A stretch of 64,000 nucleotides of DNA. It comes from Trileptium ribeirensis. Taxonomy: Eukaryota; Nematoda; Enoplea; Enoplida; Thoracostomopsidae. The position numbers and the translations under genes are program-made. The notes beneath the pieces were generated by a model that did no database searches, had not been told where the DNA came from, and worked only from the letters and a program-made list of their open reading frames with translations. Below, piece by piece: positions 13,083 to 24,923 of the stretch (position 1 is the stretch's first letter; each line of letters starts with the position of its first letter). The DNA lies in contig JASANE010012178.1 of assembly GCA_030248225.1 (NCBI GenBank), positions 62,001-126,000 on the forward strand. Direction: 5' to 3'.

Positions 13083-13399
13083 GGCCTGTCCACAGTGGGG
13101 GGGGCCCCCACTTTCCAAATCCCCCATGTTCGTGAGATTCCCCCATGTCCGTCTCCCCACTCGGCCGAAACCCCCATGTCCAACTAATTCCAAAAATTTT
13201 TTATATCTGAAAATTTATGTTTTTTGTTTACAAATTGTTTTTAAACATTAATTACCACTATTTATAATGCTAAAATACCGTTTTTAGCTTGAAAATATGG
13301 AAATATTTATTATTTTTGAGCAAAATTTACCCCTCAACCCCTAGAATAGACATGCCCTCCCGAAGTTTCCCCCACTTTTCGGAGGGCTGTGGACAGGCC
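13083..13399. mobile_element. MITE with 13-bp terminal inverted repeats (copy 2)
   Basis: It begins GGCCTGTCCACAG and ends CTGTGGACAGGCC, perfect 13-bp inverted repeats enclosing 291 bp. The interior matches 4789-5134 in inverse orientation, including the run of C-rich blocks (CCCCCATG repeated) near the left end and the AT-rich core. This copy has the better-preserved ends. Confidence 0.8.
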
Positions 13400-14139
13400 A
13401 GACAGTCAGGGTTCAAAACATTGCCTTCGACAAGCTCCCAGTTTCTTATAATACTAATGTGTCCAAATAATAAAAAGAATGATAACATTTTGCATATGGT
13501 GGGTTTGCCGCTTCAATTAATTGGCACAAAGCTACGGCTAAAACCTAAATTACTGACCTTGAGAAGATAGAACAGAGCTTAGCCAGCGTCTCAGCCAGAA
13601 TATAAACACCAGCGATAAAATATTTACGTATGCACTCTGGTTTACAGCATTAACATGCCGCAACACTATATACACCATGAACTTACGTTACATGCCACAG
13701 TAATTTATTACCCAACCAACCGAATCATAAACACTCAAACAAGTAATCATTACTTAATTAAGCACATAATATGTCTGTTAGCTGAAATAAAAAGTTTGAC
13801 CGAAAAATTTATCCCAGTTTGATGAAAACTTACCGCATTATATGAAGAAGTCATTACGATAATAGATTTGATAGTATATATTTTAATGTACTGCCGCAAA
13901 TCTGTAAGAATAAAATTAATGTTTAATGAATTTTACAAATTATTACAGTCGTGCTCTTGCGCTAGCAACTAGATGTAATAAAATACGTAATGCTATAAAA
14001 GTAATTAATAAAGTCTATCCAAGTTTTAACCTACACAAAATACGAAACAGTTTCGTACAAGTACATAAGTTTTATGGAGCAAAATATACAAAAAATACAG
14101 CTAAGTAAACAAAGAGTAGCTGTGTAGAGCGGGCTCTAT
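13400..14139. other. no gene recognised
   Basis: AT-rich sequence. A 60-codon plus-strand frame (13926-14108) has no recognisable similarity and biased A/T codons, so I do not call it a gene. Confidence 0.4.
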
Positions 14140-14480
14140 AGCGTAGTGTTACATATGTAACGGATGTGACGATGCTGCATTACGCACTTCCAAAACGCAA
14201 TGCCTGCTATCGTAACCTTAAGGATGAATCTAACTGACCCATTTTCTCGGTTGCTCCGAATAAGCTACGGAGCTTAATAAGCCGCAGGATGCCTTCTAGT
14301 CCTGCCAGATGCGTTGCACAAGTAGTCTAGGTGGTACTACCTTTGAGGTCCGCAGGGAGGTTGACTCCGTCACTTTCTCACAGGCCAAAAAGACCATACC
14401 ATTATTCCCAATTTTCGTCCCACCTGGAAGTCTCAAAACGACGATTGATTTGTTTGGCCAGTAGCATTCAAGACAATCTC
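14140..14480 (+). repeat. dispersed repeat family C, copy 2
   Basis: It is inverted relative to 9842-10200 and in the same sense as 40212-40530. Shared landmarks are CTACGGAGCTTAATAAGCCG, a TTGAGGTCCGCAGGGAGGTT segment, and CACAGGCCAAAAAGACC. It is non-coding. Confidence 0.6.
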
Positions 14481-14689
14481 AAGACGTTTAACGTCGGGTC
14501 GTGACAGGTCGGTTCAAATTTGACGATTGGTTGGCGGACGGTCCCTTCTAATCCTTTATCGATGGTGGCGGGGAGTTGTGGGATCAATCCAGGTCGCACG
14601 AGACGTGCTTGCTCGACTGGGGCGACGATTACGAAATCACTCAATACGCATCGCTACATAGCGCGTCTAACAATCGATAACACTATGGC

Positions 14690-14790
14690 AGGGAATAACC
14701 GGAACCGAAATTTACCGGAACCGGAACCAGCAACCGGAACCGTCGATTTAAACCGGATCCGGAACCGGAACCTGGTCTTCGAAATTTATA
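14690..14790. repeat. CCGGAA-rich simple repeat
   Basis: A degenerate run of GGAACCGGAA-type units, like the edge of family B. It lies just outside the full family B copy that starts at 14830 and may be a nested or truncated end. Confidence 0.6.
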
Positions 14791-14829
14791 TATAGTAAAA
14801 CAGATGATGTAAGAAATGAAGGTATAGTG

Positions 14830-15880
14830 GATTTAAAATGCATTAAAAATAACTTTTACATTGAACTTAATGTATTGCGATGGTATTATTGGCTTTCTGA
14901 AACTTTAAAGAGACTGACGAAGCTAATAATGTTTAATTATCGATCAAATATGTCGGTTTTTAGACATTCAGAGCAAAAAATGTCTTCCACTATACACCAT
15001 TGCGTATACTGCGTCAAATCGAATGTGCTTACAAAGCTTGGAGCGTAGAATACACACTTTCGCTCTGTCTCCAGTCGCCTCCCTTTACTACACATACGTT
15101 TGTTGCATGTTCTTCTGTAGGAAACTTAAAATTATTGGTTTATATGATTCTAAGAGAAAATAATAGATAGAAGGTAATTTTCTGATCAGTGGTCAGAGAC
15201 ACTGTTTAGGCTAGCGTTGGACAAACAGTGAATGTCAGTTAGATCATAATAATAACTTTCTAATCAGAATGCTATAAATGAGACACACTGTGATGCTGCT
15301 CCCACAGTTTCAATTAATACAGTTCATTGCCAAGAAAGCAGTTTCTAGCTGCGTTGCAGATAACGTTAGTTTACTTCACTTTAGACTGATTTACCAAGTT
15401 TACAAGCACACGGGCGGGTGCTTGACGCAATTTATGTTAGCCAAGCATACCCTAAGTACTTCTGCGTAAGCCATACTCTGTTACCGAGTTGGACCGGTTT
15501 AATTCAAACGTATCCCACAGACTTCTGGATGTGTAAAATAGCTGCTACAAGCATCGACCTGGCTTTGATTTAACAAACTCCTGCAGGTTATTATGAAAAA
15601 TTCCTGCTCTAATTATGTGCCCTACATACGTTTCACACGGCAAATTGGTTAGTTAATCTTTTCTTTTGCTTGGTTGTATTGGAGCTTGATCATTGTATAA
15701 TATATATTACATATGTTTGGATTACAAGATGAAGCAAAAAACGTGGAAAAATTCAAACAAAATTTTTAAACCGGAATTCCGGTTCCGGTATGGTTTTTGC
15801 CCTTTGCCGGAACCGCAACCGGAACACGATTTTCGCCGGAACCGGAACCGGAATTCCGGTTACTCGCTGCACTATGGGTT
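14830..15880 (-). repeat. dispersed repeat family B, inverted copy
   Basis: This is the inverse complement of 6310-7315 over about 1 kb, with scattered substitutions and small indels. It ends with a run of CCGGAACCGGAA-like units and GGTTACTCGCTGC. The two copies flank the first visible aldehyde dehydrogenase exon, so they are better read as two independent insertions than as the arms of one element. Confidence 0.75.
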
Positions 15881-16229
15881 TTTCAATCAATATTTATTGA
15901 TAAGCTAGTTGTACTCACATAAGGGTAATAGTTTAGGCAACAAAATAATACAATAAAGTCATTAAGTATGCGTACATTACAACTGTGGTTAGGGTCAGGG
16001 TCATAATACTAGGTCCCCGCCCTCCTAATGGAACGCTCACACCCATGTTGCTCAGATCAATCTGGGCAATACTAATTAAACTCTATTTTGACAAACGCTT
16101 GCGCTTGCCTTACTCGACACGGGTGTTGGCTAAAAGGGAATCGCGCCTTTATCAGTTATCGGGGTTCCAAGGGATAACTGCTCAGTTGAGGCTACTTGCA
16201 AAAGGCCGGTTAGTAGGTTTGAGAAAGCT
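15881..16229. other. spacer before a truncated retroelement
   Basis: No gene is recognised. The reverse transcriptase reading begins just to the right, so the 5' truncation point of that element probably lies near 16230. Confidence 0.35.
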
Positions 16230-17099
16230 AAGGGGGCACATCATTCTATGTAAGCGATTTTGACGATTATGTATCTGGCAAGGTGTACAAGTTCGCGGAC
16301 GATACCAAGTTGTGCCACCGTCTACGTTCCACACATTACGACCTTGATACATTTGATGTCGAAGGAGATCTGATGGGTCTACAAGCATGGGCTGATGACT
16401 CTGCAATGAAATTTAATGTACGCAAGTGCGGCCGAAAAAACTTTGGTTATCGCCAGTTTAAGTTTAAACGGCCAATGCATCCCAAATAAGCAATACGAGA
16501 AAGACCTCGGTGTTTGGGTTAGTGATGATCTTAAACCTAGGAAACACATTTCCCAGATTGTGTCGTCATGTAACAACGTTATCCTTGCTCTAAAACGACG
16601 CTTTGAATATATATCCGAAGCCACTTTTCTGCCGATATACAAATGTTTAATACGTGCTCGCCTTGAGTATGCATCCTGCTCATGGCCTCCATATTACTTA
16701 TATGATATCAAACTAATAGAAGGTGTACAAAGACGAGCTACAAAACTAATCCCACATATTGCTCACTTATCCTACTGTCAGCGACTTCAACACCTGCACC
16801 TACAGACTTTAGCTACAACGCGTCTGAGAGCCGACTTAATACTGGTTTATCGTCTTGCACATGGTTTGGTCGACGTCCCGCTGACCAGATTTTTCCAGCT
16901 AGCTCTTTCATCTGGGTTACGTGGACATCTTTTAAAACTTCGCTGCCGCTACACACCACATCGTAACTCGTCGAGACATTTCTTTGCGTATCGTGTCGTT
17001 ACCACTTGGAACAGCCTACCACAGCATGTGGTATTTGCCCCCAACCTCACTGTTTTCAAAAAACTACTCCATGTCTCGCATATATTGCCCGAACTCTAA
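16230..17099 (+). pseudogene. 5'-truncated non-LTR retrotransposon, reverse transcriptase C-terminal part
   Basis: The reading starts with the end of the palm domain (YVSDFDD), then the catalytic block YKFADDTKL (x-A-D-D box). A LQAWADDSAMKFNVRKC segment follows, then the thumb-like pattern KDLGVWVSDDLKPRKHI. After a frame change near 16430 the frame 16416-17099 is open for 227 codons and ends LPEL. This order (ADD box, L-G-V motif, a C-x-x-R-x-x-L-E-Y-A motif, and a C-terminal W-N-S-L-P motif) is that of CR1/Jockey-like LINE reverse transcriptases. The N-terminal endonuclease, fingers and the first palm motifs are missing, so this is a dead 5'-truncated copy. The clade is an estimate; reverse transcriptase identity is firm. 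Confidence 0.85.
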
Positions 17100-18898
17100 G
17101 GTGTTCGCGTCTGCCGTTTGGTTTTTTCCTGCATTTCAGTATGCTTGCAAGCTTCTGTTCTAATACGTCCAGCCGATTATACCCAATACATCGGCTGACC
17201 GTCGTCCCAGTCAACCCACGGAATCAATCCACAAATAAATCCAGGCGAGGGACGATGGTGGATCAGGTACGATATCAATCCGGAAACGTCGGGCTTGGAG
17301 TCAAAAGTACCCTTTTAGGGTACGAAGAAAAGCGGGGAAGAGTGACAGTTCGAGTTTGCTCATTCTATTCTACATCAAATCAATTGCTATAGTACAAGAT
17401 ACGAATTTACACTACAAGATACAAGTATTATACGGCATATGCATCCAACAAATCCATGACAACAACTTCTAAGGGTAGTAGTATATATAATACAAAGCTT
17501 GAGGTACGACTCGTTCGAATGACATGACATGACAGTGACTAAATTTCTGGTTTAATCTTATGTATCCCACAATCTTATACAGAGTTGTATCAAATGTATC
17601 AACGCGAAGATTTCTTCTTCGGGCGACAATGCTTAACTATTCGTGGGTCGGGATTTGGACTCCGGACAATATTCATCCTACGCAGAGATATCAATGTACA
17701 TGCTAGTACAATCATGCAGGGAAGTTCTCCTTTAGACGACAAACTATGTTAGCGGACGCTTTTATGTCAGGTTTGCTCAGCCCTATCCTATGGCCAGTTT
17801 ATCTCGGGACTTAATATTCCTAGGTTCACGAGTGTACTATATACAAATTTTTGTATCCAACTTCGCAAAGAAGGATCTTAGCACTACCACCATTATTGGC
17901 GGCCCAGTGCGGAAACAATATATACGGGTCCTCCAAAATCGTTTAATTAGTTCGCCTATGTGTTTTTATTAAACTAACTATTGGGGTTCTTAACTAGTCC
18001 TTACTCGAAAAAAGGAGCAAAACTACAATTGACCTCGCGAGCAGACCATTGCTGAGACAATGAACAACTCGGAAGTTATTCCTAATTTCCACGAGCTCAG
18101 CCAGGTTGAAATACTTGACATACTTAACTGGTTCTTAGTATTGAAGTCCGAACTCTACTTCGCAAAGAGAATCGTTTTACTATTTTAATGGGGTCGCTCG
18201 TCATCGCTGCGAGGCGATGGTACCAGCGTAGTAGGGGCACCCTCCTAAGCAGACGAACTGCTTGTTATGGGCATTCCAATGCGGTATCTTAAGCAAAGTC
18301 TCTCCATCAGTTGATTTACGTAATTTGTATGGCTACATTATACAATGTATTAATTTACGCCATTTTTGAAGCATGGGTAGAAATTTATTTAACTAGCTAA
18401 GATTTAATGCAGCATTCAAATTTAAGGGTAACTATGACTCGTAGGCCATCGGCACGTGTCCTAAAGTATGTAATTTTCTGTGCAGAAGCTATATTTTCTA
18501 TTAAATTTAAGACCGAAGTGGGGGCGCCCCTCTTCCGAGTCTACGGGATCATGGACCCGTTAGAATATTATTAAATGTTAAGGTCCTATCTGGAAGATCG
18601 TATGCCTAGGTGTAAAAAAAATTTTAGCAAAATTTCTGGAGGGAATTTTGCGCCACACGAGTTAGCCTACCTACGGTTCCTCCTAACAGCGGTTCATGAT
18701 ACAACTCCACGAATGTCTGAATACGGTAATAAGTGTATGCACGTGCAAATCGAGAACAAAGCTTCTCGATCATGCTCAGGATCAAAATGTTGGCAAACTA
18801 TGATAGGTTTTATTCCAACTATATATAAATATATCGAAAAAAATTTATTTCACCTCGGTTAGCTTAAGCATATTCATTTCCTAACTCGACTCAGGGAA
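17100..18898. other. no gene recognised
   Basis: The first few hundred bases may be the 3' tail of the LINE copy ending at 17099. The rest shows only short frames without recognisable motifs. A 95-codon plus-strand frame at 18575-18862 has three cysteines but no similarity I can name. Confidence 0.35.
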
Positions 18899-19162
18899 TC
18901 ATGTAAAATCGTCCTTCGCGAGTGTCGCGATGTTTTTTGCCTTAACTCGTGACCGAAGGGGTGATATTGACTTCAACTTGGACTGCAATCTTTCCACAGA
19001 CTGGCTAGAGTCGGGAAGCCACGATGGACCGATAACGGAGGCCAGTAAGGAGAGAGCGAACAAGAAACAGGCTATAGCTGCCGGAACAATATATATACCA
19101 GTAATTTCCTTGCACTTCTGAGAAAGGCTAAACCGCAACACTCTGGCACATCCAAACCACAC
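18899..19162 (-). CDS. possible exon with a membrane segment, unknown
   Basis: An 87-codon frame contains a hydrophobic stretch (GIYIVPAAIACFLFALSLLA) preceded by basic residues and followed by a hydrophilic tail, which could be a signal anchor. No family is recognised, and there is no independent sign of splice sites or codon bias. An overlapping frame exists on the other strand. It may be chance. Confidence 0.15.
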   Translation of the reverse strand: MWFGCARVLRFSLSQKCKEITGIYIVPAAIACFLFALSLLASVIGPSWLPDSSQSVERLQSKLKSISPLRSRVKAKNIATLAKDDFT

Positions 19163-19529
19163 TTACGTACTGCTTTTTCCGGCGTCCATCCATCGGCCAC
19201 GTACGACCATCCAAGCGAAACACAAATTTAAAAAGCCAAAACAAAAACTCAGGCGAAACAGCACTAATAAGCGAGAAGTAACAGGTCAGTAAAGACGATT
19301 AGTCTCTTCGTTACCGAAGTCAAACTGAACTTCCTATTTCTGTCGAGACGTTTAGCCTAGACTGTCTTTTCAGTCTCCCACCATTCGAAGAGAAATTAAT
19401 TCAGACCGTAGTTCCGGTCTTTTCTGAAAATACCAAATAAATTTTGATTTGAGCGACTACCGTAAAACGGTTGTGGTCCCAGTCGAAAGGACATTCCATT
19501 GGGTAATTAAGTTGATTTATTGGGACTTA
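19163..19529. other. no gene recognised
   Basis: No gene or clear repeat unit. It contains several CGAGACG/CGTCTC-like words similar to those in the tandem unit that follows. Confidence 0.3.
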
Positions 19530-19829
19530 AAGCCTACAAATTTTGGCAACCCTTCCGGGCTCCAAGGTGTTAGTCATAAAATCGTCTCTTTCTGAGACGA
19601 TATGCCCAATTTTTCCGGCCTTCAAACTCTAACTGTCAACAGCCCTTATCTCCTAAATTTTGGGTCCATTTTAATCCTTCTGGAGACCCCAAATTCTGGC
19701 AAACCTTCCGGAGTCCCAAATCTTAGTACCAAAACAGTCTCTCTCCGAGACGATTTGCCCCAATTTTCCAGAAGGTCTAAAACCTTGTCAACATTCTTTA
19801 TCTCCCACACTTTGGGTCCATTTTAGTCC
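19530..19829. repeat. two tandem copies of a ~150-bp unit with a hairpin
   Basis: Copy 1 (about 19530-19677) and copy 2 (about 19678-19829) share, in order: CAAATTTTGGCAA, CCTTCCGG, a hairpin reading ATCGTCTC...GAGACGAT, GCCCCAATTTTCC-like and TTTGGGTCCATTTTA. The hairpin in copy 1 has perfect 8-bp arms around TTTCT. It is non-coding. Confidence 0.7.
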
Positions 19830-19839
19830 TAATTTATTA

Positions 19840-20465
19840 CATTTTATTTATAATATTATATACTAATTTTAATATTTGCTTAATTATTAATGTAAATTAT
19901 CCATATTAGGTATCGTAAATCGATTAGTTTATTAAGCCCCTCCAGGCAGATTATATTAATAACCCTATTCTTACGTATTAAATTTATTTTATTTAATAAA
20001 TAATTTCTATAAAAATACAGATATATACATTTATATACAGTTAAGTTATTAATATATATTTATTTAATTAATATATAAATATAAATTTCGTATAATTTTA
20101 ATACTACATTATAAATAAAAACGTTAAACGGCTTAGTAAACATAATATATATACAATTTATATACGTATCGTATATATAAGTTTGATATTAAACTTATTA
20201 GTTAAATTACTAAATTTCTAATTGAGTTGGCAATATTTAACTAATAAATATATATAAATCTCCTATTAATTTATTATTAAATTAATAAATACATACAACA
20301 GACGGCTTGGCAAACATAATAATTTATATAAATTTAATGTTGAACTTATTAGTTTACTTTATTTACTTAATAAATATATTAATAGCTTTTAATATTAAAT
20401 ACATTTATTATACTTATAGACAGATATATACATAAGCATATACGTATATACTTATATATAACGGG
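19840..20465. repeat. near-pure AT block with degenerate internal repeats
   Basis: About 620 bp composed almost only of A and T, with TATATA and TTAATTAA-like words. Two degenerate units recur, each starting with an ACGGCTTRGYAAACATAAT-like segment (about 20127 and 20300). It could be a matrix-attachment-like or decayed satellite segment. No coding. Confidence 0.6.
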
Positions 20466-20888
20466 CAGACGGCTGTGTAATTAAGATGTCGAAAAACAAA
20501 CAAAAACTGGACAATGATGCAAAATGGGATTCCAATCCATCAAACGCCTCCTAGCCATCGAGCGGGCGTCGGATTTGGAATCAGTTCTTCCAGTAGAACA
20601 TTTTGATACCCAATACCCCGAAATTCAGACCAAATATGGAACCGGGCTCTTCGGCGAGCCCATCTCGATTTACGGTAAGGAGGTCGAACACTTTGTGGGC
20701 CGCCAGCAGGGGCCTCCAGCATAGCAAAAGTATATTCAAACTCATCCGAACATTAATGGTACACTCAAATCCGTACAATTATAGCAATAGGAGTACATAG
20801 AATATGCGTTTATGGCGCAAGTAAATTGTACAATAAGGAGACCCATAACACACGAACAATAGATATTGATAATAATGGTACAAACAAT
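20466..20888. other. no gene recognised
   Basis: Several overlapping 60-70 codon frames on both strands occupy 20524-20800, which signals a GC-richer patch rather than a gene. No motif is recognised. Confidence 0.3.
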
Positions 20889-21062
20889 AGTGCGATATAT
20901 ATGTCAGGGAGTAACCGAAATTCCGGTTACGGCTAAAATCGTGTTCCGGTTGCGGTTCCGGCAAAGGGAAAAACATACCGGAACCGGAATTCAGGTTTAA
21001 AAGTTTTGAATGAAATTTTCCACATTTTTTGCTTCATCTGCGGTCCAAACATTACGGAATTC
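20889..21062 (+). repeat. dispersed repeat family B, truncated copy
   Basis: It has the CCGGTTACGG / GTTCCGGTTGCGGTTCCGG end and the TTTTTGCTTCATCTG segment seen at 6310-7315, in the same orientation, then stops. Confidence 0.7.
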
Positions 21063-21856
21063 GCATGGCCTACTATAATAACTGAATTCGATGTGGCTGC
21101 TCAACAGCAGGTTTTTATAGTTCCAGACGATTGATCGTGTGTCCCCTTAGGGCGAAAAGCATCACCCTCAGTACGGACTGAACGACAGCTAGAACACGCG
21201 TGGAATTCAGAATGAACGTTGGTCGCAAAGCGCGAGAAGTTCGAATATGCGCTGTCCTAGATTCACAGCCAGCTGTTGAATAATCGCGTCGTACAGCTTG
21301 TGCGTCAATCCGATTTCAGTACTTCTTGCTTGCTGGAGCCCGATTTTGATGCGGGCTAGGTGAATGTTATCATTGTCGTTGAGTTCCTCGTGCCGGGAAG
21401 ACTTCGATCTCGGATATAGCGCCTTGAAGCCGTTGACACTCGTTTTCTTTTCCTATAAGCCGCAATGTAACCACAGGCTTATCTCGGAGACAGCAGGTCT
21501 CGTTTGCGACAACCACAGGTTATCCCATCCAATATCCGGGAATTCGAGGTTACGTTCTATAGCCGCTTTAAAATCGGCTGCCACATACTCGTCCTGCAGT
21601 CGTTCCCATTTACTGGGGCCGTTTTACATCGTGTTGACGTATTCATCGGATTAAATTTCAACACCAACTTCTTAGGCCGGTGATACGAAAAAGTGTCGAC
21701 TATTTCCGCCTTGATTGCCCGCACAGTGGCTGTCATTGTTCGGCCCTCCCGATGAAGCCGACAAGTTTAAATCATTTTCGTAACGCCTTGTCTTACCATG
21801 TCCCTTTGTGTTCGTTGGACGTTCCAATCAAGTACCTGCCTCTTGTTTAGCTGTTG
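21063..21856 (-). pseudogene. heavily decayed retroelement sequence
   Basis: This lies downstream (minus sense) of a recognisable endonuclease fragment and has similar base composition. Scattered short frames remain on both strands with stops in all of them. I read it as the eroded continuation of that retroelement, but no reverse transcriptase motif could be seen. Confidence 0.3.
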
Positions 21857-22310
21857 TTACGAACCTCGGCCGAGCCGATTGTGGCATTTTTGTCGTCTCC
21901 CAGCAGTAGCGTCTCGTTCCTGTTGAACAGTGCCATCTGACCCACTAGTTCCGTTCGGAACTTTTCCATAGCGATCTCGCCGTGGTTGCATAGTGGTTGG
22001 TAGAACGCGATAAGTCGTAGCTGCCCGATTTTTACTGATTACTTTCGTTCTCCCAATGTTTAGTCGGTCCTGACTCTAGCCACTTCTCCAGTGCCCGACC
22101 CTGGAAATCTGCTGCTTTGTGTTGAATGGATGATCGTTAATGTTGGGTTTGACCGATCCAGAGGACGCCGGTGTTGTTGGAGGTGATTTCGATAAGCGAT
22201 AAGATATCCCATGCTTTTCCTTCGTTGAAATAGAGTATTTGCTGCATGCGATCACGGTTACGTATCGAAGCTCGTTACACATTCCAGGCGATGATCGGTT
22301 GGACATCAGT
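21857..22310 (-). pseudogene. decayed non-LTR retrotransposon endonuclease fragment
   Basis: On the minus strand, 22046-21857 reads GQLRLIAFYQPLCNHGE, then KFRTELVGQMALFNRNE and LLLGDDKNATIG. This matches the AP-like endonuclease layout of RTE/CR1-type LINEs: a strand ending in Y-x-P, an acidic helix, then a G-D-F-N-A-x-x-G active-site block. Here the key F-N of GDFNA is replaced (G-D-D-K-N-A), so the site is not catalytic as read. A 76-codon frame immediately upstream (22306-22076) may belong to the same domain but has no clear motif. Stops follow at once, so this is a dead copy. Confidence 0.5.
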
Positions 22311-22479
22311 CTGCGGAAGTGACTGTATCTACACGTCTTTTTCTTTGCTACCTAAGCTGTTTTCCTTCTCTGTTTTCTTTTTTCTTTCTTACCCGAAAGC
22401 CGACTTGTATCGTTTCGCGCTTGCCCCTATATAAGGCCAGAGTTAGCATAGATGTCCTTACAGAGTCGTATAAAGACGA

Positions 22480-23640
22480 GGCGCCTCACGCGCAACCACT
22501 TTCTCCCGAGTTTATTGCCGAACGATCGATTAAAGAGATAACTCCCGTGGTCGCCTTAGCCCGCCTTCTTGCCGTCGGTGCTTTTCTCCACATGACTTTG
22601 GTTGCACTCGTCCCTGACAGTTTGCACCGTGGCTTTGTGTCCGCATTGCAACTAAAAGCGTTTCTGCCGGGCACCGCAAAACGATTGAACACCATGGGGG
22701 CATCAGTCGTAGTCGTCGCTTTCATCATCATCACAGTGATCGTCTCACGAATCACAGTCCCACTTACAGATTCGCTTTTATTTGTTTTTTTACCAAGCAT
22801 CTTTTGCTTTTTCCCAGGATATTTCCCGTTTCTTGTCGGCCGCTATCCCATCGCCGTACACTTCAATTCCACATTTTCTTAAAAAACCAACGCACAGCGT
22901 CAAGATATCGTTGCAAAATTTTGGCAATTGGCGTCGTAACCAACTCGGATCTCGCGCATGGCTGTGGGTAACAATGTCCTAATCAAGCTAGGCGCTAGGG
23001 GGTTGCTTCGAGTTCACCACAGGAGTGTCGGCCATTCGAATCGGCACTAAAGGCACTTCGCCATCGGTATACCCGAATCGGTAGATGGACGTTTGCGCGT
23101 CGGTTACAGCAGTACAACTCAGGTTCCACTCTAGCGCACTATCGATCACTGCACGAGTTGTTCGTTATCGCACTGTTGCCCGAATCAGTAGAACGGCAAG
23201 CGGTCATACGTTAACGTGTGGCTCGTCATGCAGTACAAAATATGACCAAGTATCCATTAGTGGGTCACCCAGTCGCTGCGACCGACTGGCTCCTGTCGCC
23301 TCGAAATGATGTAGGCAAAGACAATGTCCAACAGCATACTTAATCAACCGCCTACACCGGTCATCGTCGATTCGAACTGTAGATTCGTTAGTAGCAGCAT
23401 TCACGCTACCTAATTTAGACAGATCGACCAACTACGACTCGTTGCGCAGATTCAATTGTTCTGGTTTGATGAGTAAGAACGTATATTGCATGCGCTTTAA
23501 ATTCAGCCGGCCGTCGGACATACGCTGTTGCAAATCCATATTATTTCTGTTTGGGAATGTTGGTCCGAATTCGGCGAATGCATTGAAGTGCCCGTCGCTA
23601 TCTTTAGCCCACCGAATATGCAATAACTTTAAGTCGTTCT
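22480..23640 (-). pseudogene. possible ORF1 or gag-like region of the same decayed retroelement
   Basis: Minus-strand frames 23623-23432, 23431-23204 and 22800-22486 follow one another almost end to end and lead into the endonuclease fragment. Basic, cysteine-bearing sequence near 22680-22580 (for example FSCNADTKPRCKLSG) could be the relic of a zinc-knuckle region. This order, a nucleic-acid-binding ORF followed by endonuclease, fits a non-LTR element. The competing plus-strand frame 22319-22882 (187 codons) is hydrophobic and without recognisable similarity, so I treat it as antisense. Assignment is by context only. Confidence 0.3.
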
Positions 23641-24923
23641 CTTGTCGTTCCTAGATTCGCATAGCAACGCCGTAGTTTGACCATCCTCGTAAGGTCGACT
23701 ATAAAGCCTGGACTTTCTGGCAAACTGACCTAGAGGATTCGCAAAACGTGCATCGTGTTGTAGCACGTTATCGCCGCTGAGCTGAGCAGCTACTATGGTT
23801 GACTCATCTGGTCCAATGTTAGTACTTTACTTCGCATTTCACATAACAAGCAACAAACAAAATTATTCAAGAGAAAAACGCTGAGACAGCCACGAATTAT
23901 TTGCTGTTGTCTCCATAACCACTCGCAGCTTTGTTTACCAGTATTGAAATCGCCACGATATTAGTGTTACGCTATAATATGTCAGCTGCCGCTACTTTAT
24001 ACAAACACCAGAAACCCGCAGCTCTAAAACAGTGATGTCGCTATAGTGGTCCGTAAATATATTCACCTGGCCCCACGGTTGTGGGGCCTCAATGCCAAAG
24101 GAATTTTACTTTCATCACCGCAAATATATAACACCATGAAACGAATCGATAACCGCAGCTCGTGCGCAGGTAAATCACTTATCGGTCACAACACGGTACT
24201 ATAGATACTGCAATCTGATTAGACTGATTTCCGTGAGTTCCAATTCGCACCGACCACAATTAACAAAAATTCGGCATGCCTGACCGTTTCTGATAGCAAT
24301 AAATAAACAGTATATTTTAGGTTAGGGCCTGTTGTACGGGGAACGTAAAACAAGTGCCTACACAACAAACGGTGTTGTTTTATAAAAATAATCAAAATAA
24401 CCCGCAAATTCTACCTGTAGGTAAGATAGTCGAGAGATAGGGGAAACTCGCTGGTATTTGAGAAGACTTGGAAAGACGCATAGGTTCACAGAAGTTTGCT
24501 AATTCAGCTGTCCTCTACTGTGCGACTGTAGGTAGAAGCAGCTAGCCTCAAGGTGTACGAGTCCATCGCCTATGACTCAACTTTTAGATCGACTTCTGTA
24601 GTGGAGGATCTATGGCGATTTGGGGTGGCTGCTCTAACAGCCGTATGACTATTACCACAATCCGCCAAACTCAAAATAAAATTAACGAAAGCCATGAAAA
24701 CGATGATTAATACGTGTTATGGTGCAATTGACGTGCCGACGACCTCATGAACAACGCACTAAACACCTCGAAGTCACGAACAAAGTGGTCGTGAAGTTTA
24801 AATTTTTGTTAAAATCAGGTTACAAAGGGTTGTGATTGGACAACCAATTTAAATTTCTATTAGTTTGTAGAGGTGGGGGAATGGAAATTGGATGGAAAGC
24901 TCGTGACCCAAACAACAAAATAT
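23641..24923. other. no gene recognised
   Basis: No exon, RNA gene or repeat could be supported. A few GT/AG sites are present but none joins convincing frames. Confidence 0.35.

Noticed and set aside
6310..15880. A single 9.6-kb foldback transposon with 1-kb arms
   Set aside because: A host aldehyde dehydrogenase exon lies between the arms and a third, unpaired copy exists, so two independent insertions are simpler.
22319..22882. 187-codon plus-strand membrane protein
   Set aside because: It overlaps minus-strand retroelement sequence and has no recognisable family; hydrophobicity arises from the complement of basic codons.
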